Assembly: GCF_013297935.1 (NCBI RefSeq)
Contig: NZ_JAAFIX010000003.1
Location: 124,001-188,000, forward strand
Source: Rhodoferax sp.
GTDB lineage: Bacteria; Pseudomonadota; Gammaproteobacteria; Burkholderiales; Burkholderiaceae_C
Reading direction: 5' to 3'
DNA length: 64,000 bases
Part shown: positions 48,496-58,095 of the stretch, one piece after another
How positions within the stretch are numbered: position 1 is the first letter of the stretch
Layout of the letters: the number at the start of each line of letters is the position of its first letter
Made by a program: the position numbers and the translations under genes
The notes under the pieces: model-generated
What the model saw: the letters and a program-made list of their open reading frames with translations, nothing else
Databases searched by the model: none
Told to the model about the DNA's origin: nothing

Positions 48496-48987
48496 CTACA
48501 AAAAGCGGTCCAGGATTTTTTTGCTGTGGCTGTCCATCGCAAACTGGTCGCGCACGAGGTACTGAATTCCATGCGCATCCGCGATGAGCAAAGCGTTGCC
48601 TTTGCCGATGCGACGGATGTCTTCATCTCCGCGCAAAACGAATTCGGTCTGCCCGCGGTTGGTTTCTACGGTCCAGGTGCTGGGCGTTGAATAGCTTGTG
48701 ACCGCCACAATGCGCTCGACAACCGGCATGAACTCACGGGTGGCGAGCTCGGCGCGGATCAGTTCTTGCGCCGGCTGCGGAACATCCGCCAATTGGTCGA
48801 CCCACGCCACTTCCTTGCCATCCATACTAACGAGCGAAATTCCATCGTCCGGCGACTGAATCGGAAATGCCCGAACGGGTACGACCCCTTCAAAGCGATC
48901 TCCGGCTGCATTGGTGAGCACCAGTTTCCCGAAGGCGGTGCGCTCCAACGCAAAGCGACTTGCTGTCACGGTGTAAAGCGCGCTCAT
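48496..48987 (-). CDS. DUF1854 protein of the cyanophycin cluster
   Basis: 163 residues, no signal peptide or membrane helix. DUF1854 features: FEGVVPVRAFPIQSPDDGIS, LVSMDGKEVAWVDQLADVPQ, and IRRIGKGNALLIADAHGIQY. DUF1854 genes recur beside cphA and an ABC exporter in beta-proteobacteria, but their role is not known. The start overlaps the ABC gene stop (ATGA), so a stoichiometric partner of that transporter is likely. Confidence 0.85.
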   Translation of the reverse strand: MSALYTVTASRFALERTAFGKLVLTNAAGDRFEGVVPVRAFPIQSPDDGISLVSMDGKEVAWVDQLADVPQPAQELIRAELATREFMPVVERIVAVTSYSTPSTWTVETNRGQTEFVLRGDEDIRRIGKGNALLIADAHGIQYLVRDQFAMDSHSKKILDRFL

Positions 48988-51242
48988 GCGGCCTCCTCGA
49001 TCATGTTGTTGCGGGCCTGGGCCTGGTAGAGGTTGAAATAGGCGCCCTCTGTGGCCATCAGCGCATCGTGGGTGCCCTCTTCCACCACCCGGCCGCGGTC
49101 CAGCACGACCAGGCGATCAGCACGATGCAAGGTGGAGAGGCGGTGGGCAATTGCGATGGTGGTGCGGCCTTGCACCAGGTTCTCCAGCGCCTTCTGAATT
49201 TCTTTCTCAGTTTCCGAGTCCACCGAAGAAGTGGCTTCATCGAGTATCAAAATGCGCGGGTCAATCAACAGGGCCCGCGCAATCGAGATGCGCTGACGCT
49301 CGCCGCCCGACAGCCCCTGCCCCCGCTCTCCCACCATGGAGTCGTAGCCCTGGGGAAGCCGCAGAATGAATTCATGGGCATGGGCGGCCCGCGCCGCGGC
49401 AATGATCTCAGTCCGGGTCGCATCCGGCTTGCCGTAGGCGATGTTGTCGGCAATGGTGCCGAAAAACAAAAACGGCTCTTGCAACACCAGCCCGATGTTC
49501 TGCCGGTAATCCGAAATGGCGTAGGAGCGGATGTCCACACCATCCACCAGAATCGCGCCTTCGGAGACGTCGTAAAAGCGGCAAATCAGGTTCACCAAGG
49601 TACTCTTGCCCGAGCCGCTGTGGCCCACGAGCCCGACCATTTCGCCGGGTGCGATTTTCAGACTGATTCCACGATTCACCTCGCGGTTGCCATAGCGGAA
49701 ACCGACATCACGCACTTCGATACTGCCTTGAACCTTGCCCATCGGAATGGGGTTGACCGGCTCCGGCACGCTGGAGACATGGTCCAGAATGTCAAAAATC
49801 CGTTTGGCAGCGGAAGCGGATTTCTGGGTCACCGACACAATGCGGCTCATGGAGTCCAGGCGGCCATAGAAGCGACTGATGTAGGCAATAAACGCCGTCA
49901 ACACGCCCACCGTGATTTCGCCTTGGGAGACCTGCCAGATACCGAAGGCCCAGACCACTAGCAAACCCAGCTCGGTCAAAAAAGACACACTGGGCGAAAA
50001 CAGCGACCAGATTTTGTTGATGCGGTCGTTCACGACCAGGTTGTGCTTGTTAGCCTCGCGAAAACGACTGGCTTCACGGGTCTCTTGGGCAAAAGCCTTG
50101 ACCACCCGGATACCGGGAATGGTGTCTGCCAGCACGTTAGTGACCTCGCCCCAGACACGGTCGATTTTCTCGAACCCCGTGCGCAGTCGGTCGCGCACAA
50201 AGTGAATCATCCAGGCGATGAATGGCAGGGGAACCAAGGTCACCACCGCCAGCCACGGATTGATAGAAAACAAAATGATGGCGGTCATGGTGAGCATGAT
50301 CACGTCGGTCGCGAAGTCCAGCAAATGCAAGGACAGGAATACACAAATCCGGTCACTTTCACTGCCAATGCGCGACATCAAGTCGCCCGTCCGCTTGCCA
50401 CCAAAATACTCCAAGGAAAGGCGCAATAGGTGTTCGTAGGTGGTAGTGCGCAAATCGGCACCGATACGCTCAGACACCAGGGCAAGGATGTAGGTCTTGG
50501 CCCAGCTGAGCACCCAGGCCAGCAAAGAAGACCCCAGCAACCCGCCCATGTACATGCCTACCACCATCGGATCAATTTTCTGACCGTTCTGGAAGGGGAT
50601 GAGTACGTTGTCCATCAAAGGCATCGTCAGGTACGGCGGCACCAGATTGGCCGCAGTGCCCAGCAATGTCAGCACGAACCCCAAGAGCAATTGCCCACGG
50701 TAAGGTCGGGCGAACCGCCAGAGACGGAACAAGGTCCAGGTGCTGGGAGGCGTGTGAACGACTTTGGTACACACCGGGCACTCTTCTTGTTCCGGCTCCA
50801 AAGGCGCCTTGCAGCTTGGGCACACCTGGGTGAGCGCTTGGGCGAGGGGCTTGCCGGATACGGTGCTCTCGAGCTGGGACTGGAACTGGTCAACCAAGCG
50901 GATCGCCTGGAGGTTTTGCCCGAGCGTAAATCTCCAGCTACCGAGCAAGGCGCTGGCGTCCAGCAAGTTCAAATGCCCCACTCCCGCGTGGTCGTGGTGG
51001 TGCAAAGTCTGTCCGGCCTGCAATTCCCACGTGGACCAGACTTGCGATTTGCCTTCGCAGGCCAGTAGTCTCTGGTTAGTGAGTAAGACCAGGCCCTTCA
51101 CAAAATGCAGTTGCAGGTCTAGGTCAACCTCCAGAACCGCCAGAACGTTCTCATGGGGATGGAGCTGTTTCTGAACCGCCTCGCGCCAGAGAGTCGGCAG
51201 ATCGCCGGAAGGCGCGGGAAATGCAGGAGCTTCAGAAGTCAT
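48984..51242 (-). CDS. ABC exporter-type ATPase/permease of the cyanophycin cluster
   Basis: 752 residues from the ATG at 51242. Three parts: an N-terminal ~150-residue soluble domain containing VLLTNQRLLACEG and ending in a zinc-ribbon-like C-x-x-C pair (CPSCKAPLEPEQEECPVC); a six-helix type IV membrane domain; and an ATPase domain with Walker A GHSGSGKST, signature LSGGERQRISIARALL and Walker B ILILDEATSSVD. Half-transporter, so a homodimer. The N-terminal extension is unusual for exporters. It is divergent from cphA', so a role in cyanophycin-linked transport or control is inferred from position; substrate unknown. Confidence 0.88.
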   Translation of the reverse strand: MTSEAPAFPAPSGDLPTLWREAVQKQLHPHENVLAVLEVDLDLQLHFVKGLVLLTNQRLLACEGKSQVWSTWELQAGQTLHHHDHAGVGHLNLLDASALLGSWRFTLGQNLQAIRLVDQFQSQLESTVSGKPLAQALTQVCPSCKAPLEPEQEECPVCTKVVHTPPSTWTLFRLWRFARPYRGQLLLGFVLTLLGTAANLVPPYLTMPLMDNVLIPFQNGQKIDPMVVGMYMGGLLGSSLLAWVLSWAKTYILALVSERIGADLRTTTYEHLLRLSLEYFGGKRTGDLMSRIGSESDRICVFLSLHLLDFATDVIMLTMTAIILFSINPWLAVVTLVPLPFIAWMIHFVRDRLRTGFEKIDRVWGEVTNVLADTIPGIRVVKAFAQETREASRFREANKHNLVVNDRINKIWSLFSPSVSFLTELGLLVVWAFGIWQVSQGEITVGVLTAFIAYISRFYGRLDSMSRIVSVTQKSASAAKRIFDILDHVSSVPEPVNPIPMGKVQGSIEVRDVGFRYGNREVNRGISLKIAPGEMVGLVGHSGSGKSTLVNLICRFYDVSEGAILVDGVDIRSYAISDYRQNIGLVLQEPFLFFGTIADNIAYGKPDATRTEIIAAARAAHAHEFILRLPQGYDSMVGERGQGLSGGERQRISIARALLIDPRILILDEATSSVDSETEKEIQKALENLVQGRTTIAIAHRLSTLHRADRLVVLDRGRVVEEGTHDALMATEGAYFNLYQAQARNNMIEEAA

Positions 51243-51421
51243 GGATCGCAAAAAAGGGTGAATTTGATTCAGTTTTTCAAAGTGGCGGGCCTACGGCGCC
51301 CCAACTTCAGGCCGACGATACTACGCGCAAGCGCACACATGTCGTTCGGATCTTCATCTGTGAGCGAAAATACACAACGCACTACGCGTAACAATGGTGG
51401 ACCGCTCCTTTCCAACAAGCC

Positions 51422-53596
51422 ATGACAGCCAAGAAAAATATTGAAATCCTGCGGGTCACCCACCTTCGTGGCCCCAATATCTGGACCTATCGCCCGGTGA
51501 TCGAAGCGTGGGTTGACATTGGTGAGTTGGAAGATTTTCCTTCCAACACGCTGCCCGGCTTTTACGACCGACTCACGACCTGGCTTCCCGGCTTGATTGA
51601 GCACAAGTGCAGTCCTGGGGTGAGAGGCGGCTTCCTGGAGCGCTTGCGGGAGGGCACCTGGGCTGCGCACATCATGGAGCATGTGGCTTTGGAGATTCAA
51701 AATCTCAGCGGCATGCAAACGAGTTTCGGCAAGGCCCGCCAGATGTCCAAGCCTGGCATCTACAAAATAGCGTTCCGTACCCGGCAAGAGCAGATCGGCC
51801 GCAAAGCACTCGTCGTTGCACGAGACCTGATCATGGCCGCGATCAATGACACGGCTTATCCGCTGGAAGCCCAGCTGCTTGAGTTGCGCGACATGGTGGA
51901 CTCCCTGTGCTTGGGGCCCAGCACTTCTAACATTGTGGATGCAGCCACCGATCGCGGTATCCCCTCCATACGCCTGACCGATGGCAACCTGGTCCAGCTC
52001 GGCTACGGTATTGCCCAGCGCCGCATATGGACCGCAGAAACCGACCAGACTTCAGCGATTGCCGAAGAAATCGCCAGCGACAAAGATTTGACCAAGAGCC
52101 TGCTCAAGGCGTGCGGGGTGCCCGTGCCGGAAGGCACTTTGGTGAACTCCCCCGAAAAAGCTTGGGAAGCTGCACAAGACATCGGCTTGCCGGTTGCAGT
52201 CAAACCCTACGACGGCAACCATGGCCGGGGAGTGACGCTCGACCTGTCGGACCAGGCCAGTGTGGAAACAGCTTTTCATGTGGCCAAAGAGCAAAGTGGC
52301 GGCAGTGTCATTGTCGAGAAATTCATTCCGGGGAATGAGCACCGCTTACTGGTGGTAGGCAAGCGGGTCGTGGCTGCGGCGCGCGGCGAGTCGGCCTGGG
52401 TCACCGGCGATGGTCAGTCCACCGTGACGCAGTTGGTGAACACCCAGATCAATAGCGACCCGCGTCGCGGAGAAGCCGAGGAGTTGCCACTCTCCCCTAT
52501 CGAACCCGAAAAAAGCCCTGAGGTGCAGCTCGTGCTACGCCGGGCCGGGCTCACACCCGAATCCGTTCCCGCCCTTGGGCAGCGCGTTTTGATCCAGCGC
52601 AATGGCAACGTGGCATGGGACGTTACCGACGAAGTGCACCCCACCGTTGCAGCTGCGGCTGCCTTGGCGGCACGTGTCGTGGGATTGGATATCGCCGGCA
52701 TCGACATGGTTCTGGAAGACTGCTCCAAACCCCTCAAGAGCCAGCGCGGAGCAGTGATCGAGGTCAACGCCAGTCCGGGCTTGCTGTTCCACATCAAACC
52801 CGCCGTGGGTACGCCGCGCAATGTCGGCAAGGCCATTGTGGAGCACCTGTTTGCGCCGGATGCCGAAGCGCGCATTCCCGTCATTGGTGTCACAGGTACC
52901 CAGCACACCGGCCGCCTGGCGCGCCTGATTGCCTGGTTGGTTCACATCAGTGGCAAGCATGTCGGGCTGGCTTGTACTGAAGGGCTGTACCTGGATGGAC
53001 GCCAGATTGATTCTCGCGCCAGCGCACACTGGGAAGCCAGTCAGCGCATCCTGATCAATCGCTCCGTGCAAGCGGCCGTGTTTGAAAACAGCAGCAAGAT
53101 GATTCTGGCGGAAGGCCTGGCCTATGACCGTTGTGCCGTGGGCGTGGTGACCGACATCTGCAACACACCTGGGCTCGCTGAGTTCGACATTCTGGATGCA
53201 GAGCAAACCTTCAAGGTCGCTCGAACCCAGGTCGATGTGGTGCTGCCCAGCGGCACCGCCGTGCTCAACGCCGCAGACGCCCAAGTGGTCGAGCTTGCGG
53301 AGCTCTGCGACGGCCGGGTCATTTTCTATGCTTTGGATGCTGACACGCCGGCCCTTCAGGCACACCGCCAAAAGGGTGGCCGGGCCGTGTTCCTGCGCGG
53401 TGCAGACATTGTGCTCGCAGGGGGCGATCAGGACATTTCAATGATCCCGCTCTCGACCCTGAAGCCCGCCAAAGCCGAGAAACCCGAAATGGTCATGGCC
53501 GCTATCGGGGCGGCATGGGCGCTCGATATTCCGGTGGAATTGATTGGTGCCGGTTTGCGCACCTTCGAATCCAACCCCAAGAAAACACCTTACTGA
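51422..53596 (+). CDS. cphA': Cyanophycin synthetase-like protein CphA' with degenerate Mur domain
   Basis: 724 residues. The N-terminal domain and ATP-grasp domain (about 160-480) are intact: KPYDGNHGRGVTLDLSDQAS, VIVEKFIPGNEHRLLVVG and VIEVNASPGLLFHIKPAVG. In the Mur-ligase domain the P-loop, GTNGKTTT in the neighbour, reads GTQHTGRLAR, so the lysine and threonines are gone and ATP use there is unlikely. The downstream Mur core is shorter (724 vs 857 residues). Known CphA2-type enzymes with a dead Mur site join beta-Asp-Arg dipeptides instead of free amino acids. This protein may do that, or assist CphA. cphA follows 8 bp downstream. Confidence 0.92.
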   Translation: MTAKKNIEILRVTHLRGPNIWTYRPVIEAWVDIGELEDFPSNTLPGFYDRLTTWLPGLIEHKCSPGVRGGFLERLREGTWAAHIMEHVALEIQNLSGMQTSFGKARQMSKPGIYKIAFRTRQEQIGRKALVVARDLIMAAINDTAYPLEAQLLELRDMVDSLCLGPSTSNIVDAATDRGIPSIRLTDGNLVQLGYGIAQRRIWTAETDQTSAIAEEIASDKDLTKSLLKACGVPVPEGTLVNSPEKAWEAAQDIGLPVAVKPYDGNHGRGVTLDLSDQASVETAFHVAKEQSGGSVIVEKFIPGNEHRLLVVGKRVVAAARGESAWVTGDGQSTVTQLVNTQINSDPRRGEAEELPLSPIEPEKSPEVQLVLRRAGLTPESVPALGQRVLIQRNGNVAWDVTDEVHPTVAAAAALAARVVGLDIAGIDMVLEDCSKPLKSQRGAVIEVNASPGLLFHIKPAVGTPRNVGKAIVEHLFAPDAEARIPVIGVTGTQHTGRLARLIAWLVHISGKHVGLACTEGLYLDGRQIDSRASAHWEASQRILINRSVQAAVFENSSKMILAEGLAYDRCAVGVVTDICNTPGLAEFDILDAEQTFKVARTQVDVVLPSGTAVLNAADAQVVELAELCDGRVIFYALDADTPALQAHRQKGGRAVFLRGADIVLAGGDQDISMIPLSTLKPAKAEKPEMVMAAIGAAWALDIPVELIGAGLRTFESNPKKTPY

Positions 53597-53604
53597 GCTC
53601 AGAT

Positions 53605-56178
53605 ATGGAAGTCTCCCGCATTCGCGCACTACGCGGCCCCAATCTGTGGAGCCATCACACCGCCATCCAGTCGGTCGTGACATGCACCCCCGAAGAAGCT
53701 GCCGTAACCTCCATTCCGGGCTTTGAAGCCAAACTCCGGGCCCGCTTTCCCGAGATCAGCCCGTTCCAACCGGTGGGGCACGCAGAGAGCGTGTCCTTAG
53801 CCCAGGTTCTGGAGCTGGCCGCATTGGGCTTGCAGGCGCAGGCCGGTTGCCCCGTAACCTTCAGCTGCACCACACCTACGGTAGACGCCAACATCTACCA
53901 AGTGGTAGTGGAGTACAGCGAAGAAGAGGTCGGACTCCTGGCCATGGAGTGGGCCGAGAAGCTCTGCAACTCTGCACTGAATGACACAGCGTTCGACCTG
54001 CAAGCCGCTCTAGACGCTTTGCGCGAGCTCGATGAAGATGTCCGCTTAGGGCCCAGCACCGGCTCTATTGTCGATGCGGCCGTGGCAAGGGGCATCCCCT
54101 ACAGCCGCATGACAGAGGGCAGCATGGTGCGCCTCGGCTGGGGCAGCAAACAACGCCGTATTCAGGCAGCTGAAATGGACATCACCAGCGCCATCGCAGA
54201 AGCCATTGCCCAAGACAAAGAGCTCACTAAAAAATTGCTTTCCGCAGCTGGCGTGCCGGTTCCCGGAGGGCGGTCCGTCGTCGATGCCGATGACGCTTGG
54301 GCGGCCGCCATGGAAATTGGCTTGCCCGTTGTGGTCAAGCCCAATGATGGCAACCAGGGCAAAGGGGTGACCGTCAACATCACCAGCCGCGAGCAGCTGA
54401 ACCGCGCCTTTGAGGCTGCTAAAAATTTCCGTGACGACGTTCTGGTGGAACGCTTCATGCCCGGCAACGACTTCCGCCTGCTGGTTGTCGGCGACAAGCT
54501 GGTGGCAGCCGCCCGCCGCGACCCACCCAAAGTGGTGGGCGATGGCGTGCACACCATTGCCGAGTTGGTGGCGCAAGTCAACGCCGACCCGCGACGTGGC
54601 TCGGGTCACGCCACCTCACTCACCAAAATTCGTTTTGACGACATCGCCAAAACGACTCTCGCCAACCAGGGCTTTGAAGCGGACTCGGTCCCCGCCAAAG
54701 GCCAGCGGGTCAACTTGCGGAACAATGCCAACCTGTCGACTGGGGGCTCTGCCACCGACGTTACAGATGATGTGCACCCCGACGTGGCTGCGCGCGCCAT
54801 TGCCGCTGCCCACATGGTGGGACTCGATATCTGCGGAGTGGATGTGGTGTGCGACACCATCTTGCGCCCGTTGGAAGAGCAAGGCGGCGGTATTGTGGAA
54901 GTCAATGCCGCACCCGGATTGCGCATGCATTTGTCTCCATCTTTCGGCAAAGGCCGGGCGGTGGGCGAAGCAATCATCGGCAGCATGTTCAAAAAGGGCC
55001 AGAACGGGCGCATCCCCATCATTGCAGTGACCGGTACCAACGGCAAGACAACGACGGTGCGTTTGATTTCCCATTTGCTGAACCAGAACGGCTTGCGCGT
55101 CGGAATGACCAACACCGATGGTGTTTATGTCAACGGAGATTGCATTGACACCGGTGACTGCAGCGGGCCCAAGAGTGCCAAGAGCGTTTTGTTGCACCCC
55201 GATGTGGATGCGGCTGTGCTGGAGACCGCGCGGGGAGGCATTCTTCGTGAAGGTTTGGCTTTTGACCATTGCGACGTAGCCGTGGTGACCAACATCGGTA
55301 GCGGTGATCACCTTGGCTTGAACTTCATCACCACGGTCAATGAGCTCGCTGTACTCAAGCGCGTCATTGTGCAAAACGTGGCTCCCACAGGCGCTGCTGT
55401 TCTCAACGCAACGGACCCGATCGTGGCAAAAATGGCGGCCAAATGCAAAGGTGAAGTCATCTTCTTCGCAGCCGACATTACGCACCCCGTCATGGCCACG
55501 CATCGCGCCCAAGGGCAAGCTGTGGTTTATGTCGAAGGAGGAACCCTCATTGCCAGCAAGGGGGATGTGCAGCAGTCCATTCCACTGTCCGAGGTGCCGA
55601 TCACCCTTGGCGGGGCGATTGGTTTTCAGGTAGACAACGTGATGGCGAGCGTAGCGGCTGCATGGTCACTCGGCGTGCCTTGGAGTGTGATTCGCCAAGG
55701 TCTGGCGAATTTTTCCAACGACAGCCACAACGCCGCTGGGCGATTCAATCTATTCAAGTACCGGGGCGCCACCGTCATTGCGGATTACGGGCACAACCCG
55801 GATGCGATGCTGGCCCTGGTGCAGGCCGTGCAAGCCTTGCCGGCGTCCCGTCGCTCAGTCGTGATCAGCGGTGCCGGCGACCGCCGTGACCAGGACATCC
55901 GCCAACAAACCGAAATCCTAGGCGATGCCTTTGATGAAGTGGTGATGTTCGAGGACCAATGCCAGCGTGGCCGCAGCGACGGCGAGGTACTGGCCCTGCT
56001 CCGCCAGGGCCTGGCGAATGCCAAGCGCACCACCCAGCAGTCGGAAGTTTTCGGAGAGTTTCTGGCCATTGACGCCGCGATGGACAAACTCCAGCCCGGC
56101 GAGCTGTGCTTGGTACTGGTGGATCAGGTCGAAGAGGCCATGGCCCACATTGCTGCCAAAGTGGCCTCGGCCACCTGA
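53605..56178 (+). CDS. cphA: Cyanophycin synthetase CphA
   Basis: 857 residues from the ATG at 53605; the open frame before it overlaps cphA'. It builds cyanophycin, a poly-aspartate backbone with arginine side chains used as nitrogen store. N-terminal domain (SRIRALRGPNLWSHHTAIQS), ATP-grasp domain (VVKPNDGNQGKGVTVNITSR; VERFMPGNDFRLLVVGDKLV; IVEVNAAPGLRMHLSPSFGK) and an intact Mur-ligase-like domain (AVTGTNGKTTTVRLISHLL; VLETARGGILREGLAFDHCD; VIADYGHNPDAMLALVQAV). Tandem with cphA', so one operon; the gene ends 2 bp from the convergent gpsA stop. Confidence 0.97.
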   Translation: MEVSRIRALRGPNLWSHHTAIQSVVTCTPEEAAVTSIPGFEAKLRARFPEISPFQPVGHAESVSLAQVLELAALGLQAQAGCPVTFSCTTPTVDANIYQVVVEYSEEEVGLLAMEWAEKLCNSALNDTAFDLQAALDALRELDEDVRLGPSTGSIVDAAVARGIPYSRMTEGSMVRLGWGSKQRRIQAAEMDITSAIAEAIAQDKELTKKLLSAAGVPVPGGRSVVDADDAWAAAMEIGLPVVVKPNDGNQGKGVTVNITSREQLNRAFEAAKNFRDDVLVERFMPGNDFRLLVVGDKLVAAARRDPPKVVGDGVHTIAELVAQVNADPRRGSGHATSLTKIRFDDIAKTTLANQGFEADSVPAKGQRVNLRNNANLSTGGSATDVTDDVHPDVAARAIAAAHMVGLDICGVDVVCDTILRPLEEQGGGIVEVNAAPGLRMHLSPSFGKGRAVGEAIIGSMFKKGQNGRIPIIAVTGTNGKTTTVRLISHLLNQNGLRVGMTNTDGVYVNGDCIDTGDCSGPKSAKSVLLHPDVDAAVLETARGGILREGLAFDHCDVAVVTNIGSGDHLGLNFITTVNELAVLKRVIVQNVAPTGAAVLNATDPIVAKMAAKCKGEVIFFAADITHPVMATHRAQGQAVVYVEGGTLIASKGDVQQSIPLSEVPITLGGAIGFQVDNVMASVAAAWSLGVPWSVIRQGLANFSNDSHNAAGRFNLFKYRGATVIADYGHNPDAMLALVQAVQALPASRRSVVISGAGDRRDQDIRQQTEILGDAFDEVVMFEDQCQRGRSDGEVLALLRQGLANAKRTTQQSEVFGEFLAIDAAMDKLQPGELCLVLVDQVEEAMAHIAAKVASAT

Positions 56179-56180
56179 CG

Positions 56181-57206
56181 CTAGTACACCTCGGAAGCAG
56201 GCCCCCGTCCCATCAGTGCAGCGACTGCCTGATGGGCTTTTAACTGCCCGTCAAGCAAACCCACCACTGCCTGGGTAATCGGCATAGGCACACCCAAACT
56301 CACGGCACGCTGCCACACCGTGCGGGCGCTGTAGACACCCTCAGCTACATGCCCCAGCTCAGCAACCGCCTGTTCCAGTGTTTTACCGGAGGCGAGTGCC
56401 AGCCCTACCTTGCGGTTGCGGGACAAGTCCCCTGTCGCGGTAAGCACCAAGTCCCCGAGGCCACTCAAGCCCATAAAGGTTTCGGCCTTTGCCCCCATGG
56501 CCATGCCAAGGCGGGTCATCTCTGCCAAGCCACGGGTTATCAGTGCGGCTCGGGCATTCATTCCCAAGTCCAAGCCGTCACACAAACCGGTGGCAATCGC
56601 GAGCACGTTTTTGACGGCACCGCCGACTTCCACGCCAGCGACATCCTCATTCGCATACACCCGCAGATCCGGGCTGTGAAAGGCGTCCACCAACAGAAGG
56701 CGCACTGACTCATGAGGGCTGGCTGCTACCAAGGCAGTAGGCTGCCCCGCGGCAACCTCCTGGGCAAAGCTGGGGCCGCTCAAAACGCCAGCCTGCACAC
56801 AGGGGGCCACCGACTGCAGGACCTCGTGGCCCAGCAAACCCGGCGCACCCTGCACCAGAGGCGCCTCGAACCCCTTACACAGCCACGCCACAGGGCAGGC
56901 AGCGGCGGCCACCTGAAGCAAGGTTTCGCGCAATCCGGCCATCGGAGTCGCAATGATGATGAGGTCGAAACCGCCTCCATCACTCGAAGCGAGCAGAGAA
57001 GACAAATCGCTGGCGCTCACACGCAGCGAGGGCGGAAACCCACAGCCCGGCAGGTAGCGGCTATTGCATCGCTCCGACTCCATGCGGTCCACCGCCGAGG
57101 CATCGCGAGCCCACAGAGTGACCGCATGGGCTTGCCGGGTATTGCGGGCTGCGCTGATGGCCAGCGCTGTACCCCAGGCACCAGCGCCTATTACTATGAT
57201 TTTCAT
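56181..57206 (-). CDS. gpsA: Glycerol-3-phosphate dehydrogenase [NAD(P)+]
   Basis: 341 residues. It reduces dihydroxyacetone phosphate to sn-glycerol-3-phosphate for phospholipid synthesis. Nucleotide fold [20 protein letters not shown], catalytic lysine segment [19 protein letters not shown], and [19 protein letters not shown]. It has a short insertion with [13 protein letters not shown] before IIIATP. The start codon and leader lie in a dispersed repeat; 54 bp after secB, probably one transcription unit. Confidence 0.96.
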   Translation of the reverse strand: MKIIVIGAGAWGTALAISAARNTRQAHAVTLWARDASAVDRMESERCNSRYLPGCGFPPSLRVSASDLSSLLASSDGGGFDLIIIATPMAGLRETLLQVAAAACPVAWLCKGFEAPLVQGAPGLLGHEVLQSVAPCVQAGVLSGPSFAQEVAAGQPTALVAASPHESVRLLLVDAFHSPDLRVYANEDVAGVEVGGAVKNVLAIATGLCDGLDLGMNARAALITRGLAEMTRLGMAMGAKAETFMGLSGLGDLVLTATGDLSRNRKVGLALASGKTLEQAVAELGHVAEGVYSARTVWQRAVSLGVPMPITQAVVGLLDGQLKAHQAVAALMGRGPASEVY

Positions 57207-57246
57207 AGCTACTCGCGCTTATAAAACGTGGGCTGGAGGCCAAAAC
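57199..57246. repeat. Dispersed repeat family A copy spanning the gpsA start
   Basis: TTTTCATAGCTACTCGCGCT, TATAAAACGTGGGCTGGAGG, CCAAAA. It occupies the secB-gpsA gap and includes the gpsA ATG (57204-57206), so the gene begins inside the repeat. Confidence 0.75.
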
Positions 57247-57260
57247 CTCCTGCAACCAGC

Positions 57261-57716
57261 TTACTGGGGCAGCGTGCCTGCCGCTGCGCCGGCAGCTTCC
57301 AGTTGCTGCTGCTCGTACATGGCTTGGAAGTTGATTTCCGACAAGTGCACCGGAGGGAACCCGCCGCGCTGAATCAGATCCGCCACGTTGCCGCGCAGGT
57401 AGGGGTACACGATTTGCGGGCAAGCAATGCCCATAATCTGGCCCAGTTGCTCCTGGCCTAGGTTGCGAATCTCAAAGATGCCTGCCTGCTTGGCTTCGAC
57501 CAGGAACACGGTTTTGTCTTTGATTTTGGTTTGCACAGTGGCAGTCACACAGACTTCGTACACGCCTTCCGCCACGGGAGCGGCTTCGACGCCGAGCTGA
57601 ATGTCCACAGACGGCTGCTCTTGCTCCAACAGAATGGCAGGAGAGTTGGGTTGCTCCAACGAAGCCTCTTTGAGGTACACGCGTTGAATTTGGAAAACGG
57701 GATCTTGGTCAGCCAT
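57261..57716 (-). CDS. secB: Protein-export chaperone SecB
   Basis: 151 residues from the ATG at 57716 ([20 protein letters not shown]). It holds preproteins unfolded for SecA. Family stretches: [60 protein letters not shown] and [20 protein letters not shown]. The tail is Ala/Gly-rich. Third in a minus-strand chain: rhodanese, grxC, secB, gpsA, the common beta-proteobacterial order. Confidence 0.97.
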   Translation of the reverse strand: MADQDPVFQIQRVYLKEASLEQPNSPAILLEQEQPSVDIQLGVEAAPVAEGVYEVCVTATVQTKIKDKTVFLVEAKQAGIFEIRNLGQEQLGQIMGIACPQIVYPYLRGNVADLIQRGGFPPVHLSEINFQAMYEQQQLEAAGAAAGTLPQ

Positions 57717-57731
57717 GGCAAAAGTCTCTTT

Positions 57732-57769
57732 AGATAAACAGAAGCCCGCCGGCACAACACCGACGGGCT
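57732..57769 (-). terminator. Hairpin between grxC and secB, possible terminator or attenuator
   Basis: Arms AGCCCGTCGG / CCGGCGGGCT (one mismatch) with a 7-nt loop on the minus strand, followed by TCTGTTTATC. The T-run is weak, so partial readthrough into secB-gpsA is likely. Confidence 0.55.
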
Positions 57770-57800
57770 ACGAAAACGGAATTCGCTGACGGGAATTATG

Positions 57801-58064
57801 TCAGGCTGTAGCGCCCAACAAAGGCAGCAACCCACCGTTGCTGTCCAGCGCCATCAAATCATCACAACCGCCGACATGGGTGTCGCCAATGAAAATCTGA
57901 GGCACGGTGCGCCGGCCGGTGAGCTCCATCATCTTCATGCGCTCCTCGGGATTGGCATCCACCCGGATTTCTTCAATCACGTCAACGCCCTTGGATTTAA
58001 GAATGCGCTTGGCCTGCACACAGTAGGGGCAGACAGCGGTGGTGTACATCTTGACAGCTTGCAT
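57801..58064 (-). CDS. grxC: Glutaredoxin 3
   Basis: 87 residues. Dithiol glutaredoxin with active site CPYC (AVCPYCVQAKRILKSKG), the cis-proline segment RRTVPQIFIGDTHVGGCDDL and a C-terminal GLLPLL helix. It reduces protein disulfides with glutathione in the cytosol. Lies 31 bp after the rhodanese gene. Confidence 0.97.
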   Translation of the reverse strand: MQAVKMYTTAVCPYCVQAKRILKSKGVDVIEEIRVDANPEERMKMMELTGRRTVPQIFIGDTHVGGCDDLMALDSNGGLLPLLGATA

Positions 58065-58095
58065 AACGCAGATTCCTTATGTTCAGCAGCCCGGA

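Noticed and set aside
53515..53604. Upstream extension of the cphA frame
   Set aside because: It overlaps the end of cphA' and lacks homology; MEVSRIRALRGPN at 53605 is the expected start.
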